From the NCBI GenBank assembly GCA_009617715.1, contig VTFK01000457.1, forward strand, positions 372,001 through 436,000: a stretch of DNA of 64,000 nt, given 5' to 3'. Source of the stretch: Plectrocnemia conspersa (Eukaryota; Arthropoda; Insecta; Trichoptera; Polycentropodidae). The position numbers and the translations under genes were made by a program. Under the pieces are notes generated by a model that worked only from the letters and a program-made list of their open reading frames with translations, was not told the DNA's origin and did not search any database. Position 1 is the stretch's first letter, and each line of letters opens with the position of its first letter. Shown here in pieces: positions 46,421-59,285 of the stretch.

Positions 46421-47196
46421 ATATTTTATTTTACCGAACATATATCCTAATAGTGTTTTTTAGTACTGGTATAAAGCTGATGTAGCGTTATGGGCAGTAA
46501 TATATTTTTAATAGAAACTATAGATAAACAGATGGTATTCAAATATTTATCAATAAAACTTGTATATGTTAATTTTATGTCTCTAAGATTGTAATATAAA
46601 GATTTATTTTTAAATTTACATAATTTTCGTTTATTTTTTCAATAAAAAAATTAAAAACCACTCAAAATAAATTATTGTTCCATTAGTTTTTTTACTTTTG
46701 CTTTTGTAATATTGATTAAAATATTTTTATCTCAAAGCAATATGCAAGTAAATATCAATACACAATTTTGGTTTCATAGAGAAAAAAAAAAAAATTTTAA
46801 CTCAACAAACGACATATTTGGTAATTTTATTAAAAGGTAAGCATCGAAAATGTCTTTGACATGATATTTGACAAAGTTAATATTGCGCCTTTCATTTTTT
46901 TCTTCACATTACACATTCATACGAACAAAATTAAATCAATGTTGTTTTGATAAATATTGAACTCTTAATTGATAAAAATCCGAGTTTTCCTGCAGTAAAT
47001 TTGCCTTAAAAACTTAACCATGGTAAACGGAAGATATTATATAAACAACTCGAGAAAACCCTTATCTTTATCTCTTAAAGGTGAAAAAGGAAATTGCATA
47101 AAATGAAAAGCGAGGGTTAAATACATAGCTATACACCTAAATATTTATAAGAATATAATTATCAAAATAAGTGCGATGACAAGAAAAAATAACATA
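46421..47196. other. A+T-rich spacer
   Basis: Nothing recognised. Confidence 0.5.
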
Positions 47197-47240
47197 TACT
47201 TAACTTTAAATGAGCTTGCAAGCTCATTTAAAGTTAAGTA
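47197..47240. repeat. Perfect 44-bp palindrome
   Basis: Arms of 22 bases without a loop: the left arm runs TACTTAACTTTAAATGAGCT then TG and the right arm is its exact reverse complement. The chance of this arising randomly is tiny even in A/T-rich DNA. It may be a collapsed inverted-repeat transposon end pair, a fold-back made in replication, or an assembly artefact. Confidence 0.95.
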
Positions 47241-48432
47241 AGAAAAGAAAATACAAAATAACTTTTTATGTTAATATTTGAAAAATCACAATGAAACCAA
47301 AATAATTACTAAGCACTACAATTATAATACTAGGTAATAGTACAAACATATTTTGCAATACCATAATAAAACAATTTTTTTAAATGATTTTGAACTAATC
47401 TTAAGAATATGATTGTTATGGTTATGATTAAATGTTTATGTACTTTTATTAAATAAACTTATTATTTTTAAATATGTATTAGTAACTTAATTAATATTGG
47501 TAACTTGGTAATGTACTTTTATAAAAATACATACATATATTAAAAATATTACTAATAAACTAAGATAACTCTATGTTAAAAAAAACCGTCATATGTCAAT
47601 TTTTTAAACTAAAATTACATAATATATATGTATATATTTATGTATGTAGATATAACTATGTATCTAATACTACTGTATAGTCAACTTTATAATGAAAATG
47701 ACAAATATTTGGCATAATAATTACTTACGATTTTTTTAATATTTATTATTGCAATAAAATTGTATTTTTTACATAAATATTTAGTTATATACCAAAGTAA
47801 TAAAATAAAACATTTAACTAGATTATGTATACAATCTTTAATCTATCGTTGCACAAGTTTTTGATGTATTACTTCCTATCTTGACGAATGAATATATTTT
47901 ATTACTCATTTAGAACGCATAACTACTAAATTCGTATATTTTGCGAAAGGCTAATAAAAAAGATAATATAATAGTTGGGCGGATAATATAAGCTATGATT
48001 AAAATTATATGAGTCATTAAAAGTAAGGCGCTTTTATTTAATTTCATATTTATTTTATAGCTCTGGGAGTGGTAAAACTTATTAGAGTATCAAGTTAATG
48101 ATTCGTGGCTTAAGTGACGTTTATGAAATATAAATTTAAAAAATCATTACTTGTATAATACAAAATTTAATAATAAATTTGTTGATACTTTAGAATTACC
48201 ACTTTATTTTTAAAACATATAAAAAATAAGTGTAAAGTAAATGTCAATTTTTATTGTAAGTTATCATCAATGTTTAACGCTAATATTGTCACAGAAAGCT
48301 TTGGGCTATATATTATATAACGCATTAAATTATTTTTTTAATTCCATATTATGAAATGGGCGTTTCTTCATTGTTGAAATAATTATAATATTGATTAATT
48401 TATGTTATAGGATAGTTATATTATTATTATAA
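47241..48432. other. A+T-rich spacer
   Basis: Nothing recognised. Confidence 0.5.
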
Positions 48433-49660
48433 CTACATCTCATCTTTTTTGTCGACTCTACGACGCGCATCAAATCTTGGCCTCTCTCTCAAGTTATCTC
48501 CACTGCAACCTGTCCCTAGCCAGCACTCTCCAATCTTCTTATTTAAATGCACTCTTGTAGAATGTTCTAATCCTTTTCGACACCACCCATCTATTGTCCT
48601 TGGTCTGCTTCTAGGTCGTTTCATTATTTTGAGTGCTCTATCCTTCTCCATTCTTTATACATGATTCGCTCATCGAAATCTTTGGGCTCATAGAAACACA
48701 GCACTGTCCTGACTGATTAGGTCCTCAAGTTCATGGTTAAATTTTCTTTCCTTATCTTATAATTTTGGCGATCTTGCTATCTTAGCACTTATCTATCGAA
48801 GACTTCCAGATTTTTTCATCGCTTTGCGTTTTAGTCCAAGTCACACAACCATACGCGGTCACTAATCTAATCACTGTCTTACATACTCGCAGTTTGCTTA
48901 TTTTGTTTAAAAATTAGTACATAGTAGACCTTTATACGCACTGTTGATGGGATTGTTCAGCGTGGAGCCCAAATACGTAAAATTTTTGACTGTTTTGTAT
49001 TGCTGCTGTTTAATCTTCATACTTTTCGGAGAGTTCTATTCACATGATATGGAAATGTATAATATTTTGTTTTATCTGCATTTATATATAGTTTAAGTCC
49101 ACGATTATAATTAATTGATGTTGATATTTTCATTTTATGGTATATACATAGCTTTTATCAATAAATTTAAAGCCATTGTAGAAAGCGCATCGCCCTGCCT
49201 GACCTCAGATTCAATCGCAAATCTGTCAAGTCATTCTGTACTAGAGACTGCAGATTTTGCTCCTTCCAGTGTGATCTTGGTTTGTCTCACATATATTGAC
49301 AGTATTCGAAGTATTATTAGTTGATTTATCATGATTTTTTTAATACACTATCAAATGTTTGCTTAAAGTCTATGAACAGAGAATGTTGAGACATATTATA
49401 GTCTGCCATATGAAGTAGATGTGATCGATTGTGGACCTAGTTAAAATCCGGACTGGTAATTACTTATAATTATTTTATCATATTTTTGCAGCCGCATAAA
49501 AAATATATAAAGGAGAAGAGTTTTTGAAGGATGTTTTTGTTTCTCTTTTTTAGCATAGAAATGTTGATGCATATTTACCATTCCTCTGGAAGTATTTTCT
49601 TTTTTCATACATTGTTAATAAGTTTATGAGTATGCTATTTTATTTTCTTCAAGATAGATT
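48433..49660 (-). pseudogene. RTE-like endonuclease-reverse transcriptase relic
   Basis: Longest decayed polymerase in the window, read on the - strand from 49660 down. KILPEEW (about 49600), then after a gap SLFIDFKQTFDSV (motif A with its Asp, about 49342-49385), EVRQGDALSTMALNLLIKAM (motif B, about 49147-49207), GLKLYINADKTKYYTF (motif D, about 49058-49105), VKNFTYLGSTLNN (about 48955-48993), KTVIRLVTAYGCVTWTKTQS (about 48820-48878) and a tail with RVLARDRLQW near 48510. The YADD catalytic box between motifs B and D is deleted, and stops and frameshifts are frequent. The 72-codon frame at 48433-48651 is the tail in a shifted frame. Confidence 0.9.
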
Positions 49661-50414
49661 CTTTAATGTTTTTATCTGCTGTACAATGGTCATATTTTGT
49701 TCACTTTGTCTGTCCATTTAGTAGTACTGTAAAGTGTTATTTTTATCATTTCGTTATGTCCCTTTTCTTAGAAAGCACTTTCCCTTCCTTGATTTTATAT
49801 ACATACATTTAATCCAATTTGTTTTTTTGATTGTTATGAAGTGAAGTTAATACTTAAAATTATTACCACGAATAAACATAACTCGTATGTGTAGTATTTT
49901 TACCTATAAACATTGAACTATGTATTTTTATAGTAAAATGAACTTGATTTAAGATGACATGCGACTACGACGATTAGATCAGCATTCGAGAAAATATTTG
50001 CCCATTCTTCTACTATCTACGCTTTTAATCATTGCTTAAAAAAAACATGAAAATCGAGTTTAACTATCTATATAAAATTATCTAGCTGAATAAATTTATT
50101 TCGAATAACAACAACAAAGTATAATCGGTATTAAGATATAGTATATTAATGAAAATTGATAAAAGTATTATATAATAAAGTACATTACTATTTAACAATA
50201 GTAATAGAGTGTCGATACATCATTTAAAGATAGCAATCTTTCGCTTTCTCGTATACATTATTGATACGACATGATCACATTTTGTACAAACGCGTGATAT
50301 AAAAAAAATATATTTGAGATTTATAGCATCATCTCTAAAACGTGTCTATTTAAGTAAGCGTATATCTAACCGGGATAATCGTACAAAAAATGTGTATATA
50401 AAAATGTATCTGTA
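49661..50414. other. A+T-rich spacer
   Basis: May contain the decayed 5' part of the RTE-like relic near 49661-49800, but nothing can be read. No gene seen. Confidence 0.45.
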
Positions 50415-51025
50415 TATAATACACATACGCGAAATTTGGAGAGCGCCCTAGACCGCAACACCATCCATCAATCGGACGGACAGCTGAGAAAATGGTACCG
50501 AGTTCTTTTCCCATAATTGATGATGTCAATTTATCACCGGGAAATGCAAGATGCATTAGGGCTTACAAAACGAAACGTTGTCGGGCCGAAAGTATCGCTT
50601 TTTTCGACAAAACTCCAATCGTGAGTGCTTATTTTCAATTTCCGAAAGAAAAGAGGGGGCAATAATAAATCACCGTGAGGGTAATGAAATATTTGTAACT
50701 TGTTTGCGCGGTTCCCGCGCTCGCTGCAATCGCTCGTTAAAAGTTTTAATGATTTCCTAGATTTTCAGACCGATTTCTTCTCCGTGAAAGACCTCCCAGC
50801 GTTCTGCTGACTCTGTGGTTTTCTTTATTGTCGGCGTTTAATTGTTCAGACACGCGTACCGCCACCACTGTTCATAATTGGCGGTGCTTTTTATGGAATC
50901 GTATCGGGTTTATCGCTGCAAAATTATTGAAGACTACGTAAAACTTAAGTTTGGAGTGTTCTTTCAAAAGATACTGGGTCGGAGTTGCCGAAGCATTCGA
51001 GATGCTGTGTGATAATGGAACAAGT
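50415..51025. other. G+C-richer island (long), candidate conserved non-coding element
   Basis: About 600 bp of complex sequence, among the longest islands. It carries GCGCGGTTCCCGCGC, CATAATTGGCGG and TTTTTATGGAATCG (a TTTATGG core as bound by Abd-B-type homeodomains). A TTTTCAG site at about 50768 is followed by TDFFSVKDLPAFC and a stop, too short to call a terminal exon. Open frames 50578-50760 and 50951-51238 (+) have no known domain. Confidence 0.4.
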
Positions 51026-51774
51026 AAGGGGAATACTCGCTATAATAAAACCAAAAAGAAAAATATCAGATTTCATTTATTTGTGATAAACAATAACAAC
51101 ATAAAGTTAGCAAAAATTTTAGTACGACAAAACAACTTTTTCAGTTACATAAAATTGCAGTTTATATTACATAGAATGTTTCACAATATGGTGGATATAT
51201 TAATTTGTAATTTCAACTTAAATAAATGTTTTTGCTGAAAATTTTGCTGCTGTACAGCTAAGGGATTATTTCATAATTAGTATTCAACTATATTCTGAGA
51301 ATAAATTATCTGTTTTTTGTTATTGGATTGAACTTGTACAAAAACTCTTAAAAGTATTTAAATACAATAGAGAGCAAATAACATCATTGGCTATCATTGT
51401 ATGTATTTTCATAAGAAATTATAACTAAAAATAAATAAACGAAAGACTTCGTGTATTGTATAGTAATGTTTATTTACTGTATAAGCAAATTTTAAAGCCA
51501 GATATTTTTGGTCTGTTCGTTTAGTCTGTGTTCATTGTTTTTAGTATATCTTAGTATATTAAAGATTATTGGTTTTTAGATTAAAAAAGAAATTTAATTA
51601 GCAGTTTTGTTTTCTGTTATGTAAAAAATACAACTGATCCTTTGATAATGTTTAATGTTTTTACGCAACTTGATGCTTTAACAACAATATCAGGTTAAAT
51701 ATCATTATGCATGATGAATAAAACTTGCAACATATAAGGTGTTGCTCTTTTCCTTGTCTACCTAAACTACTAAA
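51026..51774. other. A+T-rich spacer
   Basis: Nothing recognised. Confidence 0.5.
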
Positions 51775-52290
51775 TAGCAAACGCTACTATATACGGCAGC
51801 CTTAGAAATCGTTCAGAGTGAACAATCTCAAAATAACCGTTACTTCCAGCTACACAACCAAGTACTTTTTAAAGGCAGCTCACATTCAGTTATTACCTTG
51901 TTCGCGTCACGTCAATCGGATCATACCGGCGTTATATCGAAAGTGTCAGTGGCACTTTTTAAATTGAATCGACGCCGTGCACTGGTTGCACGTCAGCAAA
52001 ATCCCTTCGAAAGCTCAACTATGATTTTACGATGGCACGTACCCCGAAAAGGGGTGAAACTGGGGTAGGGTCTGAACACGAGTTTTGCCGCTCATGTGGG
52101 GGAGGATTTTGGACAAATTTGGACCCGGAATCCTCCAGCGGCGAGTCACGGAGTTACCGTAAAGCTCGAAAGCTCGCGACGCCTTTGACGCCTTGAATTT
52201 AAATTTTGGACCGCGTCGCGATTCGAAAACATTTTCATTCCCCGACTTGTTTTTGGGACTCTTTACTGAGGCTCAAAAATATATAATAGC
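51775..52290. other. G+C-richer island (long), candidate conserved non-coding element
   Basis: Complex, G+C-rich sequence: GACGCCGTGCACTGGTTGCA, CCCCGAAAAGGGGTG, GTGGGGGAGGATTTTGG, AAAGCTCGAAAGCTCGCGAC. Despite few stops no splice-bounded frame or known domain appears. A strong candidate for a conserved regulatory element. Confidence 0.4.
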
Positions 52291-53128
52291 GGGTGTTTGT
52301 TTTTTTTTTAATCTGAGTGCGTGTATGGGCGTCTAAATGGAAAAAAGCTCAATATACATACAGAGTGGCTTTTGTTGGTATTGGGCTTTTGTAAGCGAAA
52401 AAAAATCTATTCTGAATTGTAAAACATGCAATATACTGTTGTTTTATAATTTACAACGTTATATTTATAACTAAAGTATTTTACATCTTGATATGAAATT
52501 GATATTTATGTGTCAATCTTTTTTTTTTTGTTGTTATGTCGTATGTTATTATATATACTAACCTTGTTTTATTAAATATAATAGCTATTCTAGAATATTT
52601 GCTACAATTAAACATTTTAAAGCTATCTGTAACATTAAATATATTTGATTATTAAATTTATTTATCACTACTATTACTATACTAGTTTTGTAAAACATTG
52701 CTCTTAAAACAATTTCAGATAACCACTGTATATATTGGAATGGACTGCTTGCTGGTGGAGAAGCTGAAATTGTCGTTGTGATGTCCTCTGAAAGATCCAC
52801 TGACATCTATCGGTTTGCCTTACCAGCTCATCTCTTACCAGTTGCTGTCTTGATCGTCTGATTCATTTCGAATCATTTGTTCTTCTGTCGATGTGACAAA
52901 GTATCAAATCTTTTATAACATTGATTCAAGATAGCTCTGCGAATCACATATGAGGATGTTGTTGCCTTCGTATATGTACAAATTGAAAAGAGTAAGAAAA
53001 GAACACATATCTACCTGAGGCCTCTGGGTATTGGAATATTTTCGGTTTGGTCTTCTTTAATACTTATTACTGCTTTTTAATTTAACTATAATTTTTTAAG
53101 AAGTCTTACAATAATCTATTTTATTTAT

Positions 53129-53168
53129 CTATATTAACTTACATTAATCTATATTAACTAACATTAAT
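53129..53168 (+). repeat. 20-bp tandem repeat, two copies
   Basis: CTATATTAACTTACATTAAT followed by the same unit with one change (53149-53168). A decayed partial third copy may follow. Confidence 0.8.
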
Positions 53169-53928
53169 CAGTATTAATATTATCTAACCCAATATATTTT
53201 GGACCTTTAATAACAAAATAATGTTTCACGCAATCAGATTCTTTTCCAAAATTTATGAAGCAAGTTTTAAAACGGTTAACGATCCTTGAAACATCTTTAA
53301 AATAGCATTTGCATTCGGAATAGTGATTTTTATGTACCTAGATCTTTTTATATCAAAATTGTTCCCTAATAATAGCTTCTTTAAAATTTTTTGTTCATTT
53401 TTTAATAGATTTTATAGCCAGCAACCTAGTGAGCTGGTAGGCATGGAGCGCTGCACCTGTTCTAAACGTTATTTTTTGGTAAGTGAATACATATAGATCG
53501 CAACCAATTGTGAGATATTTTATATATATACATAAAGATGTTTGAGTTTTATTTATTTTGATTTAAAAATAATTGATATCGAATTTGAGTAGCATATTCT
53601 ATATACATAAGACTTATGGCTTCTCTATGGTCCATATATTTCATTTTATGTATATACATAGCCTATTGAATATATTTAAGCAAAATTAAAATCATAAACT
53701 TAAACCTAAACTATGTTTCTAAAATATGTTTTTAAAATCAACTATGTTTCATATTATACTAAATTCAATGCAATAACACAACCATTCTTTAGTATTTTGT
53801 AATAAAAATTAGTGTTGTTAACCTAATGGCGCACTTAATATTTTTTTGATATTTTACCTATTTTAGGGCATTCACTGATGGGGTAACTTCGTAAGCTATA
53901 TTATATAAAATTTATTTTTATAAATATT

Positions 53929-53956
53929 ACATTATAAAAATGTATTTTTATAATGT
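53929..53956. repeat. Near-perfect palindrome, 13-bp arms
   Basis: ACATTATAAAAAT, two bases, then its exact reverse complement ATTTTTATAATGT. Confidence 0.85.
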
Positions 53957-54474
53957 CTTGAATCATATGCAACAATTATTTATTTTTATTTTTAAAATAC
54001 CAGGTTAATATAAAGTTAATTTTTTAGCAACTCTTGCAAAAAAGTATTTATTAAGTTTAATAAAAATTTACTTTTGTTTATGAGATATATGTGGATATAT
54101 ACCCAAGTATAAGTTTAATATATATTTTTAGAATATATACAATAAGTAACAAACTTTTCAAATGACCCATGTATTATAGCATTTTCGACGAAAGTTATAA
54201 ATACACATTATATAATCAAATTTTTATAAAATAAATAAAAAGTTGGCATTCATTCATTTTAATTTAAACGTCAACGACCATCTACTAAGATGAAATTTGT
54301 TTTATTTTTTTGCTTTTTGGTACCAAAGTTTATAGTAAGTCGTCAACCACATGTGAAAGTTAACGACGCACGAAGAAAAATTCTATGAGAATTTGAAAAA
54401 TATTCACAATATGACTCTGCTATTGACTTATATTACCACCATTAAGGGTTAAAGTCTCTTTACATACATTTACG

Positions 54475-55065
54475 TCCATATTTACACGACCGTATGAAGC
54501 GATACAATTTTATTATACATTGCGCGTTTCGTACGGCGAAAATTTATAAAACAATTTATATTCCAGCACTGGAGAGGCGCCCAAAAAAGGCATCCGTTCG
54601 GGCGTGTAAAAATAAAATAAAATGATAATTTATTACGCGTATTTATGCTAACGGTGGGCATGATGTGAACGGAAGGGATTCTTCCGTGTGGGCGAAACGA
54701 AGGGACCTCGGACGAGGTGAATTTGTGCGTGAATTTCTTCCTGTGTAATCTAATTTTTCTACATTAGATTAAAGATTTACGCTCAGGTCTCCTTTAAGTA
54801 CTGCTTCAACGTGCAAAGTAATTTATTGCTGAAACTTTTCAGAGCGAGCAGGGGCGTTGTTCACGCTTTCGGGCGCTGAAAGCCCAAAGTGGCGCGTCGT
54901 TACGCCCGTGATTTGTAATATGAAACTTTTGTACGAATGCCGGCAATTTTCCTATTTCAACAAGTATTTTAATTGGCGCCCACCGGTGGGAGGAAGTAAT
55001 CTTTACTGCGGCCGGAACAGCGCCACTTATATTCGGTATATTGCTGTGTAATGGATGAAAGGCTA
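54475..55065. other. G+C-richer island (long), candidate conserved non-coding element
   Basis: Contains the perfect palindrome CCCACCGGTGGG (54979-54990), inverted repeat TAATCTAAT/ATTAGATTA (54746-54754, 54763-54771), and CGGGCGCTGAAAGCCC. The open frame 54857-55051 (+) has no known domain. Interpreted as one or two regulatory elements. Confidence 0.4.
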
Positions 55066-55354
55066 CAAAGATTTGGAAAAGTAAATAACGACCAATATGT
55101 ACTGGTTATTAACTATAAGTAAGTGTAAATAAAAACAAAGTTATCTTTTTGTTTTTTTTATATTTGTTAGTTTCTGCAAAATGTAAACTTATCCTACTTC
55201 AACTATTATTATATATATCGATTGTTTTAAGAAATCAATAAAAAAAGTTTTGTATAAATAAAACTTTTATTTAAATTACATTACAGGTAAGTACTTTCGG
55301 GTTTTAAGGCCAAAGGAACGCTGGACAAGCTGGTAACATTTTAATATTTAAACA
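55066..55354. other. A+T-rich spacer
   Basis: Probably includes decayed retroelement sequence before the following tail. Nothing else. Confidence 0.4.
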
Positions 55355-55565
55355 TATACAAATTACCACATATATAGTTAAGTTTAGATGTCGATAACAG
55401 GCGGTGAAGTTGAAATGGCAGGTCATGGAAGTCAGAGAGTCTTTGATGGCGTATCGAGTTGTATTATTGTCGGCTGTGATTACGGTGGAACAGCTAGGAT
55501 ATGTCATTATGCTAGTTAAACGTTTCGCTGATGTCTCTTATGTCAATGCAGTATATACAAATAAA
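55355..55565 (+). pseudogene. RTE-like non-LTR tail relic, copy 2 of a pair
   Basis: Reads QAVKLKWQ, then with a one-base shift AGHGSQRVFDGV, and near the end DVSYVNAVYTN. This corresponds to the ..vaKLKWqwaGHi.rR.DgRW.. to ..W..lgEAYvqqWt.. tail of insect endonuclease-reverse transcriptases. The middle is too changed to read. Shares about 90 bp with 14842-14930. Confidence 0.6.
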
Positions 55566-57694
55566 AATATAAATATACAAAAATAGTAAAAAAATTAAAT
55601 ACACTATTAGTGTAAGATTTGCTAATTAAGCATTTAAAATCACTTTATAAAAGTAAACTCATTCTAAAGCTCTTCGGTGCAGGACCTTCAAAATTTCTTG
55701 TAAATAATTTATTCGCTATTTTTTAATTATTTTATTATTAACATGACAAAAAACAATAGTTAGTAAAAAAATCAGTTTAAATTAAAAATATATGCAGTTT
55801 TTTCTATGAATCAATATAAAAGCATATTAGCAAATAATATTTAATAATGCCAAAATAATATAATTTTCTATAAAAATCTAATGTTCTCTCGTATTATTGT
55901 TTTACTAATATTTTTATTTACAATAAAAGCAGTGCAATATCAGCATTTCTTGTATCTCTGTTTTTGTCGAATCACTACAAAGAGTCCATAGTCACTTTAT
56001 TAAGTTTTTTTATTAATTGATTAAAAACATTTGCTGACGTATCTCTTATTACAAACTTTATAACGTTATTTTCCAAAGGCACAATGTTAGATAAGAACTT
56101 AACCAATTGTGTAAGGTTCTGTGATTTTCGTGATAAAACGAATCTTAATTCTTCATTTTGCTTAAAAAATAATTAAAATATTTTATTTAAATTAAAAATG
56201 AATTATCATGTTTTATAGTATGAATTAAATTAAGGAATAGGGTAAATTAAATTTATATTGATATTTTAGTAAATACTGTACTAATAATTAATAATTTTTT
56301 TATCACATGATATTCATATTTGCTTTTTTTTGTCCCTTTAATGTGTATCACTTTAAGGAGCAAATTGAAAAGAAACGAAACTTATATATTTTTAACGTTG
56401 TTCTATTATATAATATTTTGCTTCAACAATAAGGCTTTTTTACGCTGTGACTCTTATTTTCGCCAATGTAAAAATACGTCTCCATCATAAACAGCATATT
56501 GTAATTTATCATTGTATTATACATAACAATGGCATTGTAGAAAATATTTTAAAATGATTTAGCTTTTTGTTCGTAATTAATTTCCCAAATTTTTAACATC
56601 AATTTGTAATTTGTAGACAGACGCTTTTTAAATGGAATTCATTTAATAAACTGTATACTGTATATATAGACACACATGTAACATACTGTTAAAGCATAGA
56701 ATGCATAGAAATCTAAAGTGCTAGTTTATAACACTTTAATCGAAAGTTTTCAAGCCCTGTCATGTTTCTAACGGAAATAATCCTCCATACATATAGCAAT
56801 ACTGACCATAGATTACAGAGAAACGCTTGAGGTTTAGAGCGGTTATTTTTACGAGATCTTTTGAAACACTAGACAGTTGTATAATGCCTAAAAACAAGGA
56901 CTAAGTAAGTTTATTTACTAATATTATTTATGTATATTCAAAGGAGATATAAAGACATAATTTCGTAGTTAGGACGATTTTTATTTATATTATTTAAATT
57001 TATTATATGTACACATAAATAATATAGTTAAAAATTAAAAAATCTGTTTGCGATACTATTTATTATTTTTGTCAAAAAAAAGTAAAAATTTAAGCATTGA
57101 ATTAAATATGATTTTATTGTAGTGAAACATCTAGTGTATTTATTATTTACATAGTTGTAGATAATTATAATGTAAAATTAGTTGTTGGTATACAATATTA
57201 GGGAAAAATGATAGATAAACATATGTATAATAATAAAAAATAATAATACTAATTTACATAAAAAAAATTGAAATAATCAGGAGAAATATTTATTATAAAT
57301 ATAAACGTACTAATTAAGATTTTATATTTTTAGAATATAAAATAATAAATATAGCTGAGAGGATATTCAACAAAGATGGTTTGATATTGTATAAAAATAT
57401 TCCTAAGATTATGTTGTATTTTTAAATAATATTTAGCTCCAATAAATCTATTTATAATTATTTATTACTGATGTCGCAAAATTAATGAAAATTAAATGTA
57501 TTTTGCATGATACTGAAGATCATTAATATATTCTTAAAGCCAAATGTTATTTATTTATTTATTTATATAGATAAGATATTATTTCTAGATCTCAAACACC
57601 CAAGTACATATTAAATAATATCATCTTACAGTATCAGTGATATTTTCTTATCAAATCATCTCATCTTTACTGTTTTATCACGAGAATTTTTTCA
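55566..57694. other. A+T-rich desert
   Basis: A slightly richer patch at 56740-56900 gave no match. Nothing recognised. Confidence 0.5.
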
Positions 57695-58015
57695 AATTTA
57701 GCGTAAAGCTTTAATGTTCGCCGGTGCAGACACCGCAGCATAATTCTTTGTCTCATTTCTCTGTGTGCACCTTTTATGGGCGTTCTCGCGTCGTAAGAAT
57801 GCACTTTGAATGCAGTTTTACGTTTCACCTTCAGATGCTATTGCAGGTGAGAGCAAAAGCCGCAAAGCATTGAAGTTAAATGAGATTAAGGTTCAAACTA
57901 TTTCGCCCCATTGTTTGTAGCCAAGTTTTCAGCACTTGCGAGAGACGTTGCATTAAAGGCAACAAACTCGTGCGGGCCCATTAAACGGTTAAACGCCTTG
58001 CCGTAATTTAAATTA
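57695..58015. other. G+C-richer island, candidate conserved non-coding element
   Basis: Contains CGCCGGTGCAGACACCGC, CTTTTATGGGCG (TTTATGG homeodomain-type core) and CGGGCCCATTAAACGG. No exon-like frame. Confidence 0.35.
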
Positions 58016-58774
58016 GCAGTATAAAATAATTTCGAGGTAGCTGTTGTTAAAAAACATTTATTATGGTAGTGAAAGAAAAGTGAGCAAATTTATGTAAACG
58101 TGTACAAATATAATAATGCAATTCTAACATTTAGATTTAAATATAGTTTTTAAAGTCTCGAACCAATTTAGAGAATATTTTTTCACAAAAATAATTTATG
58201 CATAGGAAAATATAAGACTTTAATTTGCAATAAATAATATTCTTTAAATTCTTCTAAATTTTAAAATCACATTTACAATCATCTCTTTTTGGCTCTTAAT
58301 TAAAATCACCACATAAATAACTGACGATTAAAGCGTAAGTAATCTACTTAGATTAGTCGGTACAAAATTAATAAACTTGTATATAGTTGGGAGATAGTAA
58401 TATAATTTTTAATATTCTGTAATTATAAATATACAAATCAGCATTTTTTGGCACCACGGTGCATATCTGTAGTTTTACCAACGGTAGTTTAGCAACATTA
58501 AGGTACTCTGCAAAGTTAGGCGAAGTTACGTCACATAAAGTTCGTCACATCAGTTTGGACAACGATACTTTTTCATTTTCCCAGTGTTAAACATGTTGCT
58601 AAATATTTATGTCACATATTTCACACCATCTGATTACTTATAATCGCTTATAAACGAACTTCATCAATACGTTTTAATTATTGTTGAACTATTTTTTTTA
58701 ATTTTAAATCTTTATTTATATTTTATACATATAAATATAATACGTATAAGGTATTTATGCATTGCAAAGACGTT
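58016..58774. other. A+T-rich spacer
   Basis: Nothing recognised; a modest patch at 58440-58570. Confidence 0.45.
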
Positions 58775-59065
58775 CTAATTGAAAAGTGCACTGAAACGGG
58801 GAAATCCGGAAAAGGGGAAAGCTATCAAAAACTCTTCGCTATCCGAAAGAAACCTGAAAGTTTGCAACGAAACAATGCCTTTATCTGACGGTGCGCTCCT
58901 TTTATTATGGGAAAACTCTTCTTAGAAAAGTGGAGCTTTCGTCTATAAGCAGTGAATTACTTTAAAGAGTTTTCTTTATAAAGTGCACCATGCCCCTCTT
59001 TCACCTTTACTATAAAGCTCATCACGGTTAATGCCGTCGCTTAACTAATGTCCTCATTAACAACT
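58775..59065. other. G+C-richer island, candidate conserved non-coding element
   Basis: Contains ACGGGGAAATCCGG, CTTTATCTGACGG and CTTTATAAAGTGCACC. No exon-like frame. Confidence 0.3.
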
Positions 59066-59285
59066 CATTATAAAAGTTATAAATTAAAGTGGAAATAAAA
59101 CGCAAGCTCTACAATATGCAATGATATTAACTCAATAATAGTCTGTGTATAAAATTTATGATACGTATGATGTTATACATAAACATCTTATTATATATAA
59201 ATATATATGTTTCAGAGTAGCTATATTTTTACTAATATGAATTAAATAAATACTAGAGAAAATCGTATTCAAATAAATTCTGACT
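59066..59285. other. A+T-rich spacer
   Basis: Nothing recognised. Confidence 0.5.

Larger units (their letters stand above)
52291..54474. other. A+T-rich desert with small repeats
   Basis: Holds a tandem repeat (53129-53168) and a short palindrome (53929-53956). A - strand open frame (52585-52806; VDLSEDITTTISASPPASSP) opens with GTG and is not recognised. GTGAGCTGGTAGGCATGGAG at about 53430 may be a small repeat fragment. Confidence 0.4.

Noticed and set aside
50768..50812. TTTTCAG followed by 13 codons and a stop as a terminal exon
   Set aside because: Too short and without a polyadenylation signal nearby or a matching upstream exon.
52585..52806. Serine/proline-rich frame on the - strand
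   Set aside because: Begins at GTG after stops, has no known domain, and its second half is plain A/T-rich sequence.
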